A stretch of DNA of 64,000 nt, taken from assembly GCA_000466585.1 (NCBI GenBank), contig KE993496.1, positions 62,162 to 126,161 on the forward strand, in the 5' to 3' direction. Position 1 is the stretch's first letter; every line of letters begins with the position of its first letter. Made by a program: the position numbers and the translations under genes. Below, piece after piece: positions 9,657 through 17,778 of this stretch. The stretch comes from Clostridiales bacterium oral taxon 876 str. F0540 (GTDB lineage Bacteria; Bacillota; Clostridia; Clostridiales; Clostridiaceae). The notes under the pieces are model-generated. The model saw only the letters and a list, made by a program, of their open reading frames with translations, was not told the origin of the DNA and did no database searches.

Positions 9657-9732
9657 TATTTTCTAGAAATGAATTATAAAAAACATGAATTTTTAAAAAT
9701 GAATGAAATATCTTAATTTTCAGCAAACCATA

Positions 9733-9761
9733 TTGACAGAATATTTAGGGAGTAATATAAT
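9733..9761 (+). promoter_or_regulatory. Consensus sigma-A promoter of the lysine fermentation operon
   Basis: TTGACA at 9733-9738 and TATAAT at 9756-9761 are perfect hexamers separated by 17 bases. The predicted start, about 9768-9770, lies just before the lysine riboswitch. A promoter this strong implies that control is exerted mainly by the leader RNA. Confidence 0.9.
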
Positions 9762-9786
9762 TAAGATATAAATTTAACAAAAATAG

Positions 9787-9966
9787 ACATAAATAGAGGA
9801 GCAAGTAAACGTTGTAGTTTTTAGGTGTTAAGGAGAAGAACCTTCAAGACTAAAAGCGAAGGATTTACCTGCCGAAAGGTTGTATTTGTTCTTGGGTATA
9901 ACCTTGGGGATAAGAGGCACACTTTTATCCTTGCCGTGAACAAGCTTCATGGAGAGCTATTTATGT
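9787..9966 (+). ncRNA. Lysine riboswitch (L-box) aptamer
   Basis: The closing stem P1 is a perfect 10-bp helix: ACATAAATAG (9787-9796) with CTATTTATGT (9957-9966). Inside are the conserved L-box blocks in order: AGAGGAGC, GAAGG, TGCCGAAAGG, TTGGG, and then GCCGTGAACAAG..TGGAGAGCTAT, which parallels the 3' part of the Bacillus subtilis lysC leader. It is followed by further hairpins and an intrinsic terminator before the first gene. It senses lysine. As the genes downstream degrade lysine, the expected logic is activation by lysine, which is inference. Confidence 0.9.
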
Positions 9967-9991
9967 GATGAGAAAGAATTTTTCATTGCAT

Positions 9992-10034
9992 AGATGGCTA
10001 CAAAATGAAGGGTAGCTTTTAATAACTATGCCGT
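9992..10034 (+). promoter_or_regulatory. Expression-platform hairpin between lysine aptamer and terminator
   Basis: GCATAG pairs with CTATGC and, inside it, GCTAC pairs with GTAGC, giving a two-part hairpin between the aptamer and the terminator. It may be part of the switch that decides whether the terminator forms, but I cannot work out the alternative pairing by eye. Confidence 0.4.
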
Positions 10035-10035
10035 C

Positions 10036-10071
10036 AAAGCACTGAAAAATCTTCAGTGCTTTTTATTTTTT
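10036..10071 (+). terminator. Riboswitch-controlled intrinsic terminator
   Basis: AAAGCACTGAA pairs perfectly with TTCAGTGCTTT around AAATC and is followed by an uninterrupted T-rich tract. It lies between the lysine aptamer and kal, so it must be read through for the operon to be expressed. Confidence 0.9.
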
Positions 10072-10095
10072 TATAAATCATAGGGGGTGAAGGGT

Positions 10096-10479
10096 TTGAA
10101 ATCATTAATTAGATTAAGAATGAGCACGCATGACGCACATTACGGTGGCAATCTTGTAGACGGAGCTAAAATGCTTCAGCTTTTTGGAGATGTGGCTACA
10201 GAACTGTTAATAAAAAATGATGGAGACGAAGGACTTTTTAGAGCTTATGACAATGTGGAATTTTTAGCTCCTGTTTATGCCGGAGATTACATTGAAGCTG
10301 AGGGAGAAATAATTGAGTGTGGAAAAACTTCAAGAAAAATGAGATTTGAAGCAAGAAAGGTTATTGTTCCTCTGCCTTATATAAATGATTCGGCAGCAGA
10401 TGTATTAGAGGAACCTGTTGTAGTATGCAGAGCTACAGGAACCTGCGTAGTGCCAAAGGATAAGCAAAGAAAGAAATAA
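10096..10479 (+). CDS. kal: 3-aminobutyryl-CoA ammonia-lyase
   Basis: Kal removes ammonia from L-3-aminobutyryl-CoA to give crotonyl-CoA in lysine fermentation. The product, 127 residues from the TTG at 10096 (GGGGGTGAAGGG upstream; a GTG at 10087 lies inside that site), is a small single-domain protein of hotdog-fold size. It carries 'RLRMSTHDAHYGGNLVDGA', the expected N-terminus of the family, and 'APVYAGDYIEAEGEI'. It is the first gene after the riboswitch terminator and lies 32 bases before kce, in the same order of functions as the characterised Fusobacterium and Clostridium lysine clusters. Confidence 0.9.
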   Translation: MKSLIRLRMSTHDAHYGGNLVDGAKMLQLFGDVATELLIKNDGDEGLFRAYDNVEFLAPVYAGDYIEAEGEIIECGKTSRKMRFEARKVIVPLPYINDSAADVLEEPVVVCRATGTCVVPKDKQRKK

Positions 10480-10511
10480 AGGTTTTAAGGGTTTAAAATG
10501 GGGGAAGTATT

Positions 10512-11333
10512 ATGGAAAAATTAATTATTACTGCAGCAATATGCGGTGCTGAGGTTACTAAAGAGCATAATCCTAGTGTTCCATATACTGTAGAAGAGAT
10601 TGGAAGAGAAGCTGAAGCTGCTTATAAGGCAGGAGCAAGCATAATACATCTTCATGTAAGAAATGATGATGGTACTCCAACTCAGGATAAGGAAAGATTC
10701 AGATTATGTATTGAAGAAATAAAAAGAAGATGCCCGGATGTTATTATTCAGCCTTCAACCGGAGGGGCAGTAGGTATGAGTATAGAAGAAAGACTTCAGC
10801 CTACAGAGCTTTTACCTGAAATGGCTACTTTGGACTGTGGAACCTGCAACTTTGGCGGAGATGATATTTTCGTAAATACTGAAAATATGATTAAAGCTTT
10901 TGGTGAAAAAATGATAGCTTTAGGAATAAAGCCTGAGGTTGAGGTTTTTGATAAAGGTATGATTGATATGGCTGTAAGGCTTCAAAAGAAGGGTTATATA
11001 AAATCACCAATGCATTTTAACTTTGTAATGGGAGTTAATGGGGGGATAAGTGCAGAGCCAAGAGACTTTACCTTTATGATGGGAAGTATTCCTGAAGGAA
11101 GCACCTTTACAGTATCAGGTATAGGAAGAAATGAGTTTCCTATGGCAGCAATGTCCATAATCTCTGGAGGACATGTTAGAGTTGGCTATGAAGATAACGT
11201 TTACTTATCTAAAGGTGTACTTGCTGCATCAAATGGAGAGCTTGTTGAAAAGGTTGTAAGACTTGCTAAAGAACTTGGTAGAGAAATAGCAACTCCAGCT
11301 GAGGCAAGAGAAATATTAGGTTTAAAAAAATAA
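10512..11333 (+). CDS. kce: 3-keto-5-aminohexanoate cleavage enzyme
   Basis: Kce (BKACE/DUF849 family) condenses 3-keto-5-aminohexanoate with acetyl-CoA, giving acetoacetate and L-3-aminobutyryl-CoA. The 273-residue protein is full length. Zinc ligands are visible: 'IIHLHVRNDDG' puts His46 and His48 where the family has them, and 'VGYEDNVYL' near residue 228 holds the expected Glu. The ribosome-binding site GGGGGAAG precedes the ATG. It sits between kal and the CoA-transferase genes. Confidence 0.95.
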   Translation: MEKLIITAAICGAEVTKEHNPSVPYTVEEIGREAEAAYKAGASIIHLHVRNDDGTPTQDKERFRLCIEEIKRRCPDVIIQPSTGGAVGMSIEERLQPTELLPEMATLDCGTCNFGGDDIFVNTENMIKAFGEKMIALGIKPEVEVFDKGMIDMAVRLQKKGYIKSPMHFNFVMGVNGGISAEPRDFTFMMGSIPEGSTFTVSGIGRNEFPMAAMSIISGGHVRVGYEDNVYLSKGVLAASNGELVEKVVRLAKELGREIATPAEAREILGLKK

Positions 11334-11355
11334 TTTGGGGATTGGGGGATAAATC

Positions 11356-12009
11356 TTGAATAAGGTAGTTAAGCCGGAAGAAATAAAAGGCCTTTTTAAG
11401 GACGGTATGTCAATTATGATTGGCGGTTTTTTAGGCTGCGGTACTCCGCATAAGATAATTGATACTCTTATAGAGCTTAATGTTAAGGACTTAACAATAA
11501 TAGCTAATGATACCAGCTATGTTGATAAGGGAATAGGCCGCCTTGTTGTAAACAGACAAGTTAAAAAGGTTATAGCTTCTCATATAGGCACTAATTCAGA
11601 AACAGGAAGACTTATGAATGAAGGCTTAATGGAAGTGGAATTAGTACCTCAGGGAACTCTTATAGAAAGAATAAGAGCTGGTGGTTCAGGACTTGGGGGA
11701 GTTTTGACACCTACCGGAGTAGGCACAATTGTTGAAGAAGGAAAGCAAAAGGTCACTATAGAAGGCAAGGAATACTTGATTGAACTTCCTTTAAAAGCAG
11801 ATCTAGCAATAATAAGAGGAACTATAGTTGATGAGTTTGGAAACACCTTCTATAAAGGGACTACAAGAAACTTTAATCCAATAATAGCTATGGCTGGAGA
11901 AAAGGTTGTAGTTGAAGCTGAAAAGCTAGTTAAAAAGGGAGAACTAAATCCAGACTATGTTATTACACCGGGAGTATTAGTTGATTATATTATTGAGGGG
12001 GTTGAATAG
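11356..12009 (+). CDS. atoD: Butyrate-acetoacetate CoA-transferase, alpha subunit
   Basis: This 217-residue protein is the A-type subunit of a family I CoA-transferase. The motif 'GGFLGCGTP' (about residues 23-31) is the CoA-transferase signature 1, and the length is normal. The start is TTG after GGGGGATAAATC. In lysine fermentation this enzyme exchanges CoA between butyryl-CoA and acetoacetate, so acetoacetate from the Kce reaction re-enters as acetoacetyl-CoA while butyrate is released. The start of the beta subunit follows by one base, so the pair is translated together. The symbol is by homology of role. Confidence 0.9.
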   Translation: MNKVVKPEEIKGLFKDGMSIMIGGFLGCGTPHKIIDTLIELNVKDLTIIANDTSYVDKGIGRLVVNRQVKKVIASHIGTNSETGRLMNEGLMEVELVPQGTLIERIRAGGSGLGGVLTPTGVGTIVEEGKQKVTIEGKEYLIELPLKADLAIIRGTIVDEFGNTFYKGTTRNFNPIIAMAGEKVVVEAEKLVKKGELNPDYVITPGVLVDYIIEGVE

Positions 12010-12010
12010 C

Positions 12011-12673
12011 ATGGTTGACAATAAAATGGCTAAGGTAATTATTGCAAAAAGAGTTGCAAAAGAACTTAAAGATGGTCAGCTTGTTAACTTGGGTATTGGG
12101 CTTCCTACTTTAGTTGCAAACTATGTTCCTGAGGGAATGGATATAACCTTCCAATCAGAAAATGGAATGGTAGGAATGGGAGCTGCGGCAGTTGCTGGTG
12201 CAGAAGATTTAGATATTACTAATGCAGGGGGTCAGTTTGTTACTGTACTTCCTCATGGAGCTTTCTTTGACAGCTCAATGTCCTTTTCTTTAATAAGAGG
12301 AGGACATGTAGATATAACTGTGCTTGGAGCACTTGAAGTTGATGAAGAAGGAAACCTGGCAAACTGGATTATACCAGGAAAGATGGTTCCGGGAATGGGC
12401 GGCGCCATGGATCTTGTTACAGGAGCTAAAAAGGTTATAGTTGCAATGCAGCATACCGGAAAAGGCGAGCCTAAAATATTAAAAAAATGCAGACTGCCTC
12501 TAACAGCAAAGGCTGAGGTAGATTTAATAGTTACTGAATTATGTGTTATTGAAGTAACTAAACAAGGTTTAGTTCTAAAAGAAATTCATAAAGATACAAC
12601 AGTTGAAGAAGTTAAATCCTTAACTGAAGCAGAACTTATAGTTTCTGATGATCTTAAGGTGATGGAAGTTTAA
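12011..12673 (+). CDS. atoA: Butyrate-acetoacetate CoA-transferase, beta subunit
   Basis: The beta subunit starts at the ATG at 12011, with GAGGGGG inside the end of the alpha gene as ribosome-binding site; an upstream in-frame start at 11981 would overlap needlessly. The 220-residue protein has 'LGIGLPTLVANYVPEG' and 'SENGMVGMG', where Glu50 is the residue that forms the covalent CoA thioester. 'GAMDLVTGAKKVIVAMQH' is also typical. It forms the complex with the preceding gene's product. Confidence 0.92.
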   Translation: MVDNKMAKVIIAKRVAKELKDGQLVNLGIGLPTLVANYVPEGMDITFQSENGMVGMGAAAVAGAEDLDITNAGGQFVTVLPHGAFFDSSMSFSLIRGGHVDITVLGALEVDEEGNLANWIIPGKMVPGMGGAMDLVTGAKKVIVAMQHTGKGEPKILKKCRLPLTAKAEVDLIVTELCVIEVTKQGLVLKEIHKDTTVEEVKSLTEAELIVSDDLKVMEV

Positions 12674-12706
12674 ACTAAATTAATTATATAAATGGGGGTA
12701 ATCATC

Positions 12707-13741
12707 ATGAATAAAGGATGTAAATATGGAACACACAGAGTAATTGAGCCAAAGGGAGTTTTACCACAAGCTGCATTAAAGATATGCAACGACATGAATA
12801 TTTTTAGCAATGAAATGCTTATAGATGTTCAAGCATTAAATATTGACTCAGCAAGCTTTACTCAATTAGAACAAGAAGCAAATGGTGATGTAGAAAAAAT
12901 CAAAGCTAAAATACTTGAAATCGTAGGACAAAGAGGAAAGATGCAAAATCCTGTTACCGGTTCAGGCGGAATGTTAATAGGAACAATAGCTGAAATCGGA
13001 GAAGATTTAAAAGATAGAGACTTAAAGGTTGGAGATAAAATAGCTTCACTAGTTTCACTTTCCTTAACTCCATTAAAAATTGAAGAAATAGTAGATATTA
13101 AGAAAGAAATAGACAGAGTAGAAGTTAAAGCAAAAGCTATATTATTTGAAAGCGGAATTTATGCAAAGCTTCCAAATGATATGACTGAAAACTTAGCACT
13201 TGCAGCTTTAGACGTTGCAGGAGCACCAGCTCAAGCTGCAAAGCTTGTTAGACCAGGACAAAGCGTATTAATCCTTGGAGCTGCTGGGAAATCAGGAATG
13301 TTATGCTGCTATGAAGCTATGAAGAGAGTTGGACCTACTGGAAAGGTTATAGCATTGGTTAGAAAAGAAGAGCAGGCTAAGAAACTTTTAGACTGGAAAC
13401 TTTGTCATGAAGTAATAATTGGGGATGCTCAAAAGCCAGTAGATGTACTTAATAAGACTTTAGAAGTTAACAATGGAAAAGAAGTTGATATTTCAATCAG
13501 CTGCGTAAACATACCTAACACTGAAATGTCCTGCATACTTCCAGTTAAAGATGATGGAATAGTTTACTTCTTCTCAATGGCTACAAGCTTTACAAAAGCA
13601 GCTTTAGGAGCAGAGGGCATAGGCAAAGATGTAAACATGATTATAGGAAACGGATATACAAAAGATCATGCTGAAATTACTTTAGCTGAGCTTAGAGAAA
13701 GCGAAACCTTAAGAAAAATCTTTGAAGAATTATATGTTTAA
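12707..13741 (+). CDS. kdd: L-erythro-3,5-diaminohexanoate dehydrogenase
   Basis: Kdd oxidatively deaminates L-erythro-3,5-diaminohexanoate to 3-keto-5-aminohexanoate with NAD(P)+. The start is the ATG at 12707 preceded by GGGGGT; the ATG at 12692 overlaps that site. The 344-residue protein has the N-terminus 'MNKGCKYGTHRVIEPKGVLP' and a Rossmann motif 'VLILGAAGKSGMLCCYEAM' near residue 190, with medium-chain-dehydrogenase-like architecture but without its zinc ligands. It is followed by a strong hairpin and then kamA. Confidence 0.93.
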   Translation: MNKGCKYGTHRVIEPKGVLPQAALKICNDMNIFSNEMLIDVQALNIDSASFTQLEQEANGDVEKIKAKILEIVGQRGKMQNPVTGSGGMLIGTIAEIGEDLKDRDLKVGDKIASLVSLSLTPLKIEEIVDIKKEIDRVEVKAKAILFESGIYAKLPNDMTENLALAALDVAGAPAQAAKLVRPGQSVLILGAAGKSGMLCCYEAMKRVGPTGKVIALVRKEEQAKKLLDWKLCHEVIIGDAQKPVDVLNKTLEVNNGKEVDISISCVNIPNTEMSCILPVKDDGIVYFFSMATSFTKAALGAEGIGKDVNMIIGNGYTKDHAEITLAELRESETLRKIFEELYV

Positions 13742-13752
13742 TTAGATGCTTT

Positions 13753-13785
13753 GGTATGTCAATCTAAGGGGTAGATTGACATACC
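13753..13785 (+). other. Perfect 14-bp hairpin between kdd and kamA
   Basis: GGTATGTCAATCTA is fully complementary to TAGATTGACATACC across a five-base AGGGG loop. Only TTTAG follows, so it is a poor terminator. It could protect or process the polycistronic mRNA and so set the ratio of the proximal genes to the aminomutase genes; this is inference. Confidence 0.6.
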
Positions 13786-13828
13786 TTTAGAAATTATATA
13801 AGGCATAAAAATTATATGGGGGTTCGAA

Positions 13829-15100
13829 ATGAAAGTAAATAGAAGGTATGAACTTTTTAAGGATGTACCAGATGAACAGTGGAATGACTGGAAATGGCAG
13901 GTAAGAAATAGAATAGAAACTTTAGAGGAACTTAAGAAATTTATTCCTTTAACCTTGGAAGAAGAGGAAGGAATAAAAAAGTGCCTAGAAAGTCTTAGAA
14001 TGGCTATAACACCTTACTATTTATCACTTATCGACATAAATGACGAGCATGACCCAATAAGAAAACAAGCAATACCAACAGCTTTTGAGCTAATAAGAAG
14101 CGAAGCAGATCTCTTAGACCCGCTTCATGAAGATGGGGATTCTCCGGTACCTGGGCTTACGCACAGATATCCAGACAGAGCACTTTTACTTGTTACAGAT
14201 CAGTGCTCCATGTACTGCAGACACTGCACAAGAAGACGTTTTGCAGGACATCATGATTCAGCACTTCCAATGACACAGATAGATAATGCTATAGACTATA
14301 TAGCAAAAACTCCTGTGATAAGAGATGTGCTTATATCAGGTGGAGATCCGCTTTTATTATCAGATGAAAGACTTGAGCATATCATAAAAAGACTTAGAGA
14401 AATACCTCATGTTGAGATAGTGAGAATAGGTTCAAGAGTACCTGTTGTTATGCCTCAAAGAATTACTGAGGATTTAGTAGATATGCTTAAAAAATATCAT
14501 CCAATTTGGATAAACACTCATTTTAATCATCCAAATGAAGTTACAGAGGATTCAAAGAGAGCTTGTGAGCGTTTAGCAAATGCAGGTATTCCACTTGGAA
14601 ATCAATCGGTGCTTCTAAGAGGAGTAAACGATTGCGTACACGTAATGAAAAAGCTTGTTCATGAGATAGTTAAAATAAGAGTTAGACCATATTACATTTA
14701 TCAATGTGATTTATCACTAGGTCTTGGTCATTTTAGAACTAGTGTTTCAAAAGGAATTGAAATAATAGAAGGACTTAGAGGACATACCTCAGGCTTCTGT
14801 GTACCAACCTTCGTTGTTGATGCTCCAGGGGGTGGAGGAAAGATACCTGTTATGCCAAACTACGTTATTTCACAAGGACATAACAAGGTTATCTTAAGAA
14901 ACTTTGAAGGTGTTATAACAACTTATGAAGAACCTGATCACTATACTCCAGGCTGCAACTGCGAGGTTTGCAGAGGAGAACGGGAAGCAGTAAGAGTAGG
15001 TGTTGCAGGACTTCTAAATGATCAGCAAATGGCACTTGAGCCGGAAGGACTTGAGCGTAAGAAACGCAAAAAGCAAAGCAGAGAAGAGGAAACGGCGTAA
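13829..15100 (+). CDS. kamA: Lysine 2,3-aminomutase (radical SAM)
   Basis: KamA converts L-lysine to L-beta-lysine using a [4Fe-4S] cluster, S-adenosylmethionine and pyridoxal phosphate. The 423-residue protein has the radical-SAM triad 'CSMYCRHC' (Cys126, 130, 133). The PLP-binding Lys is in 'APGGGGKIPVMPNYV' near residue 338, and zinc-type cysteines are in 'PGCNCEVC' near the C-terminus. Length and motif spacing match the clostridial enzyme. The ribosome-binding site GGGGGTTCG precedes the ATG. It is separated from kamB by a 160-base gap holding a fold-back repeat. Confidence 0.96.
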   Translation: MKVNRRYELFKDVPDEQWNDWKWQVRNRIETLEELKKFIPLTLEEEEGIKKCLESLRMAITPYYLSLIDINDEHDPIRKQAIPTAFELIRSEADLLDPLHEDGDSPVPGLTHRYPDRALLLVTDQCSMYCRHCTRRRFAGHHDSALPMTQIDNAIDYIAKTPVIRDVLISGGDPLLLSDERLEHIIKRLREIPHVEIVRIGSRVPVVMPQRITEDLVDMLKKYHPIWINTHFNHPNEVTEDSKRACERLANAGIPLGNQSVLLRGVNDCVHVMKKLVHEIVKIRVRPYYIYQCDLSLGLGHFRTSVSKGIEIIEGLRGHTSGFCVPTFVVDAPGGGGKIPVMPNYVISQGHNKVILRNFEGVITTYEEPDHYTPGCNCEVCRGEREAVRVGVAGLLNDQQMALEPEGLERKKRKKQSREEETA

Positions 15101-15103
15101 AAA

Positions 15104-15243
15104 CAATTTAGAATGTAAAATGTAGAATGTAGAATTAATGTAGAAAATCCCTTTAGGGATTTTCGAGGATAAACTTAAATATAGAAAGTCCGTAGGACTT
15201 TCATCCACCATTCTACATTCCTAATTCTACATTCTACATTAAC
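15104..15243. repeat. Fold-back (inverted-repeat) element between kamA and kamB
   Basis: The left arm holds repeats of TAGAATGTA and the right arm repeats of TTCTACATT; about 28 bp pair with a three-base gap. Two perfect small hairpins sit inside: AAAATCCC..GGGATTTT and GAAAGTCC..GGACTTTC. It has no coding potential. It resembles a non-autonomous or hairpin repeat inserted in the operon. Confidence 0.8.
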
Positions 15244-15262
15244 TAAGGTGCGGAGGTTAATC

Positions 15263-16288
15263 ATGGGGAATATTAATATATTAGAAAAAATAAAAGAATA
15301 CCGCACCGTATCAATAATTGGTATGGATAAAAATGTTGGTAAGACCACAGTATTAAATCATATACTGGGTGAAGCTAGGGGAAAGCTCACCCTTGGTCTT
15401 ACTTCTATTGGGAGAGATGGAGAGGATAAAGACAGGGTCATCGGAACGGATAAACCTAGGATATTTATAGAGAGTGGCAACTATATAGCCACCGCAAAGG
15501 AATGTTTGTTCAATGGAGATATCACAAAAGAGATAATAGAAACTACCGGCATAAACACTCCCATGGGGGAAGTGATAATTGCAAAGGCTTTAAGCGACGG
15601 TTACGTAGAGCTTGGTGGACCATCTGTGAATAATTATATGAAAGAGATATGCGATAAGCTTTCTAATCTGGGTAGCGAGCTTATCTTAGTAGATGGGGCA
15701 TTAAGCAGAAAAACTATGGCATCGCCCGCTGTAACGGAAGCCTGCATATTATCAACGGGAGCTTCTTTAAACAGAAGTATGAATAAGGTAGTAGAGATGA
15801 CAAGTCTTTCAGTAAAGCTCCTATCCTTGGAAAAGGAAGCCGATAAAGCTGTAATGAAAATGATAGAAAAAGAGCTCAGCCATTCAAGGATAGGAATTAT
15901 ATATAGGAATAAAGAAACAAAAAACTTAGAGGCGGCAACTTCACTGGAGGCTGCTAAAGAAATAGTAGAAGAATTAAATGATGATGTGAGCCATGTTTTA
16001 ATAAGAGGCATTGTTTCAGACAAATTATTAGAAGATATATTAAAATCTACAGATAAATATAAAGGAGTTATATTCCTTGTTGAAGATGGAACGAAGCTGT
16101 TTTTAAAAAATGAAACCTTTGAAAAGTTTTTTAAAATGGGAGGTATTTTAAAAGCAGTTAATAAAGTAAATTTGGTTTGTGTAACTTGTAATCCAAGGTC
16201 ACCTTCTGGATATGAATTTAATAAAAATATATTTTTGGAAAAGCTTAGTCAGGCTATAAATCTGCCTGTAATTGATGTAAAGGCTTAG
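15263..16288 (+). CDS. kamB: P-loop protein of lysine aminomutase clusters, KamB-like
   Basis: The start is the ATG at 15263 with GGAGG eight bases upstream; a GTG at 15248 lies before that site. The 341-residue product has a Walker A-like 'GMDKNVGKTT' (about residues 20-29) and 'LILVDGALSRKTM', similar to a Walker B region. It occurs in lysine fermentation clusters directly before the MutS-like gene and the genes for B12-dependent lysine 5,6-aminomutase. No catalytic step of the pathway is missing, so I infer an accessory role, such as ATP-driven reactivation or cofactor exchange of KamDE together with KamC. The assignment as KamB rests on position. Confidence 0.75.
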   Translation: MGNINILEKIKEYRTVSIIGMDKNVGKTTVLNHILGEARGKLTLGLTSIGRDGEDKDRVIGTDKPRIFIESGNYIATAKECLFNGDITKEIIETTGINTPMGEVIIAKALSDGYVELGGPSVNNYMKEICDKLSNLGSELILVDGALSRKTMASPAVTEACILSTGASLNRSMNKVVEMTSLSVKLLSLEKEADKAVMKMIEKELSHSRIGIIYRNKETKNLEAATSLEAAKEIVEELNDDVSHVLIRGIVSDKLLEDILKSTDKYKGVIFLVEDGTKLFLKNETFEKFFKMGGILKAVNKVNLVCVTCNPRSPSGYEFNKNIFLEKLSQAINLPVIDVKA

Positions 16289-16374
16289 GACAGGAGGGGG
16301 TTAAAGTTAAGTTTTTAGATTGGGAGCAAAGAGAGCAAATAGGCTTCTCTTTTATAATAGATAATTTAGAAGTA

Positions 16375-17778
16375 ATGACAGCCTTTGGAATAGAGGAAAA
16401 GAAAAAGCTGGTTCCTTATTGTGACAGAGAAAAGCTTTTAGAAGAGTTAAATAATGTTGAAAGCTTTATAGAAAGCATGCTTAAGAATAAAGCTTCCGCA
16501 GGTGAGATAGAAAGAGTATTTTGCAGAGTAAAGGATATAAGAGCAACTGCAAAAAGATGCAAAAATCTTACTACCTTAGATGACGTTGAGCTTTATGAAA
16601 TAAAATATTTTGCTTTATTGACAAGAGAGCTTATAGAGGCTTATGAAAATCTTAACTTGAATATAAACTGCATTAAGCTAAGAAGTTTGGAGAAGGTAGT
16701 TAGCATACTTGATCCGGAAAATAAGAAGCTGTCCACTTTTTATATTTATGACAGCTATTCTGATAACTTAAAGCTAATAAGAGAAAAAAAGAAAAAGCTT
16801 GAAGAATTAATTTTTAAAGAAAGCAAGGAAGAAGAGGCAGCAAGGCTTAAGGCCCTGCGAATGAAAGTTGTTATAGAGGAGCAGGAAGAAGAACTTATAA
16901 TTAGAAAAGACTTAACAGAAAAGCTATCAAGCTTTGCAGAGTTAATAGAGGAAAATATATATTCTATAGGCAGGCTTGATTTTTTAATGGCAAAAAGTAA
17001 GCTAGCTCTAAGTTATGAAGGTATAAAGCCCAATATAACAGAAAACATGAAAATTAGCCTTAGGAATATGTTTAATCCGGAAGTTTCAGAGACTCTTAAA
17101 GCAAAAGGAAAACCCTTTATACCTGTGAGCGTAGAATTAAACTGTGGTACAACTGTAATAACAGGTGCAAATATGGGTGGAAAATCTGTTGCACTTAAAA
17201 CTATTGTATTAAATGTTCTTTTAGCCCAGTACGGATTTTATGTGTTTGCTAAGGAAGCAGAAATACCTATATTGAGTTTTATATATTTTATTTCTGATGA
17301 TATGCAGTCTGTTTCAAAAGGGCTAAGCACTTTTGGAGCTGAAATAGTAAAGCTTAAAGAGGTTATAGAGGATGCTCAGTCATCGCAAGGCTTCATTGCC
17401 CTAGATGAGTTTGCAAGAGGGACAAATCCAAAGGAAGGTTTATATTTGGTAAAGGCTATATGTAAATATTTAAATATTTATAAATCTATAAGTGTAATTT
17501 CAACTCATTATGATGGTGCTGTTTCAGAGAATATGACTCATTATCAGGTAATAGGGCTTAAAAATATAGATTTTAATTTGCTTAGACAGAGAATTAAATC
17601 AGATAAAATCAATTCAGTAAGCTTAATACAGGAACATATGGATTATAGACTTGAAAAGGTAAATACACATTCTGAAGTACCTAAGGATGCACTTAATATA
17701 TGCACGCTTTTAGGTCTTCAAGATGATGTAATAGATATTGCAAGGGAGGAATATAGGGATAATGGTTATGGGGAGTAA
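16375..17778 (+). CDS. kamC: MutS-family ATPase of lysine aminomutase clusters, KamC-like
   Basis: The protein is 467 residues from the ATG at 16375. The C-terminal half is a MutS-type ATPase: Walker A 'TGANMGGKSVALKT' (about 263), 'DDMQSVSKGLSTFGAE', Walker B 'FIALDEFARGTNP' (about 340) and 'STHYDGAV'. The MutS mismatch-recognition domain is absent; the N-terminal half is a helical core/lever region. The frame stays open upstream for 23 codons up to a strong AGGAGGGGG at 16292-16300, but no ATG, GTG or TTG lies there, so the true start may be a non-canonical codon near 16306. It belongs with kamB and probably services the B12 enzyme rather than DNA. It overlaps kamD. Confidence 0.8.
   Translation: MTAFGIEEKKKLVPYCDREKLLEELNNVESFIESMLKNKASAGEIERVFCRVKDIRATAKRCKNLTTLDDVELYEIKYFALLTRELIEAYENLNLNINCIKLRSLEKVVSILDPENKKLSTFYIYDSYSDNLKLIREKKKKLEELIFKESKEEEAARLKALRMKVVIEEQEEELIIRKDLTEKLSSFAELIEENIYSIGRLDFLMAKSKLALSYEGIKPNITENMKISLRNMFNPEVSETLKAKGKPFIPVSVELNCGTTVITGANMGGKSVALKTIVLNVLLAQYGFYVFAKEAEIPILSFIYFISDDMQSVSKGLSTFGAEIVKLKEVIEDAQSSQGFIALDEFARGTNPKEGLYLVKAICKYLNIYKSISVISTHYDGAVSENMTHYQVIGLKNIDFNLLRQRIKSDKINSVSLIQEHMDYRLEKVNTHSEVPKDALNICTLLGLQDDVIDIAREEYRDNGYGE

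Noticed and set aside
13753..13785. Calling the hairpin after kdd a terminator
   Set aside because: No T-run follows, and kamA needs to be transcribed through it.
15104..15243. TTCTACATT repeats as a CRISPR array
   Set aside because: The repeats are short, adjacent and arranged as an inverted pair without spacers.
16375..17778. Calling the gene a DNA mismatch-repair MutS
   Set aside because: Only the core/ATPase part is present, and its place within the aminomutase operon points elsewhere.
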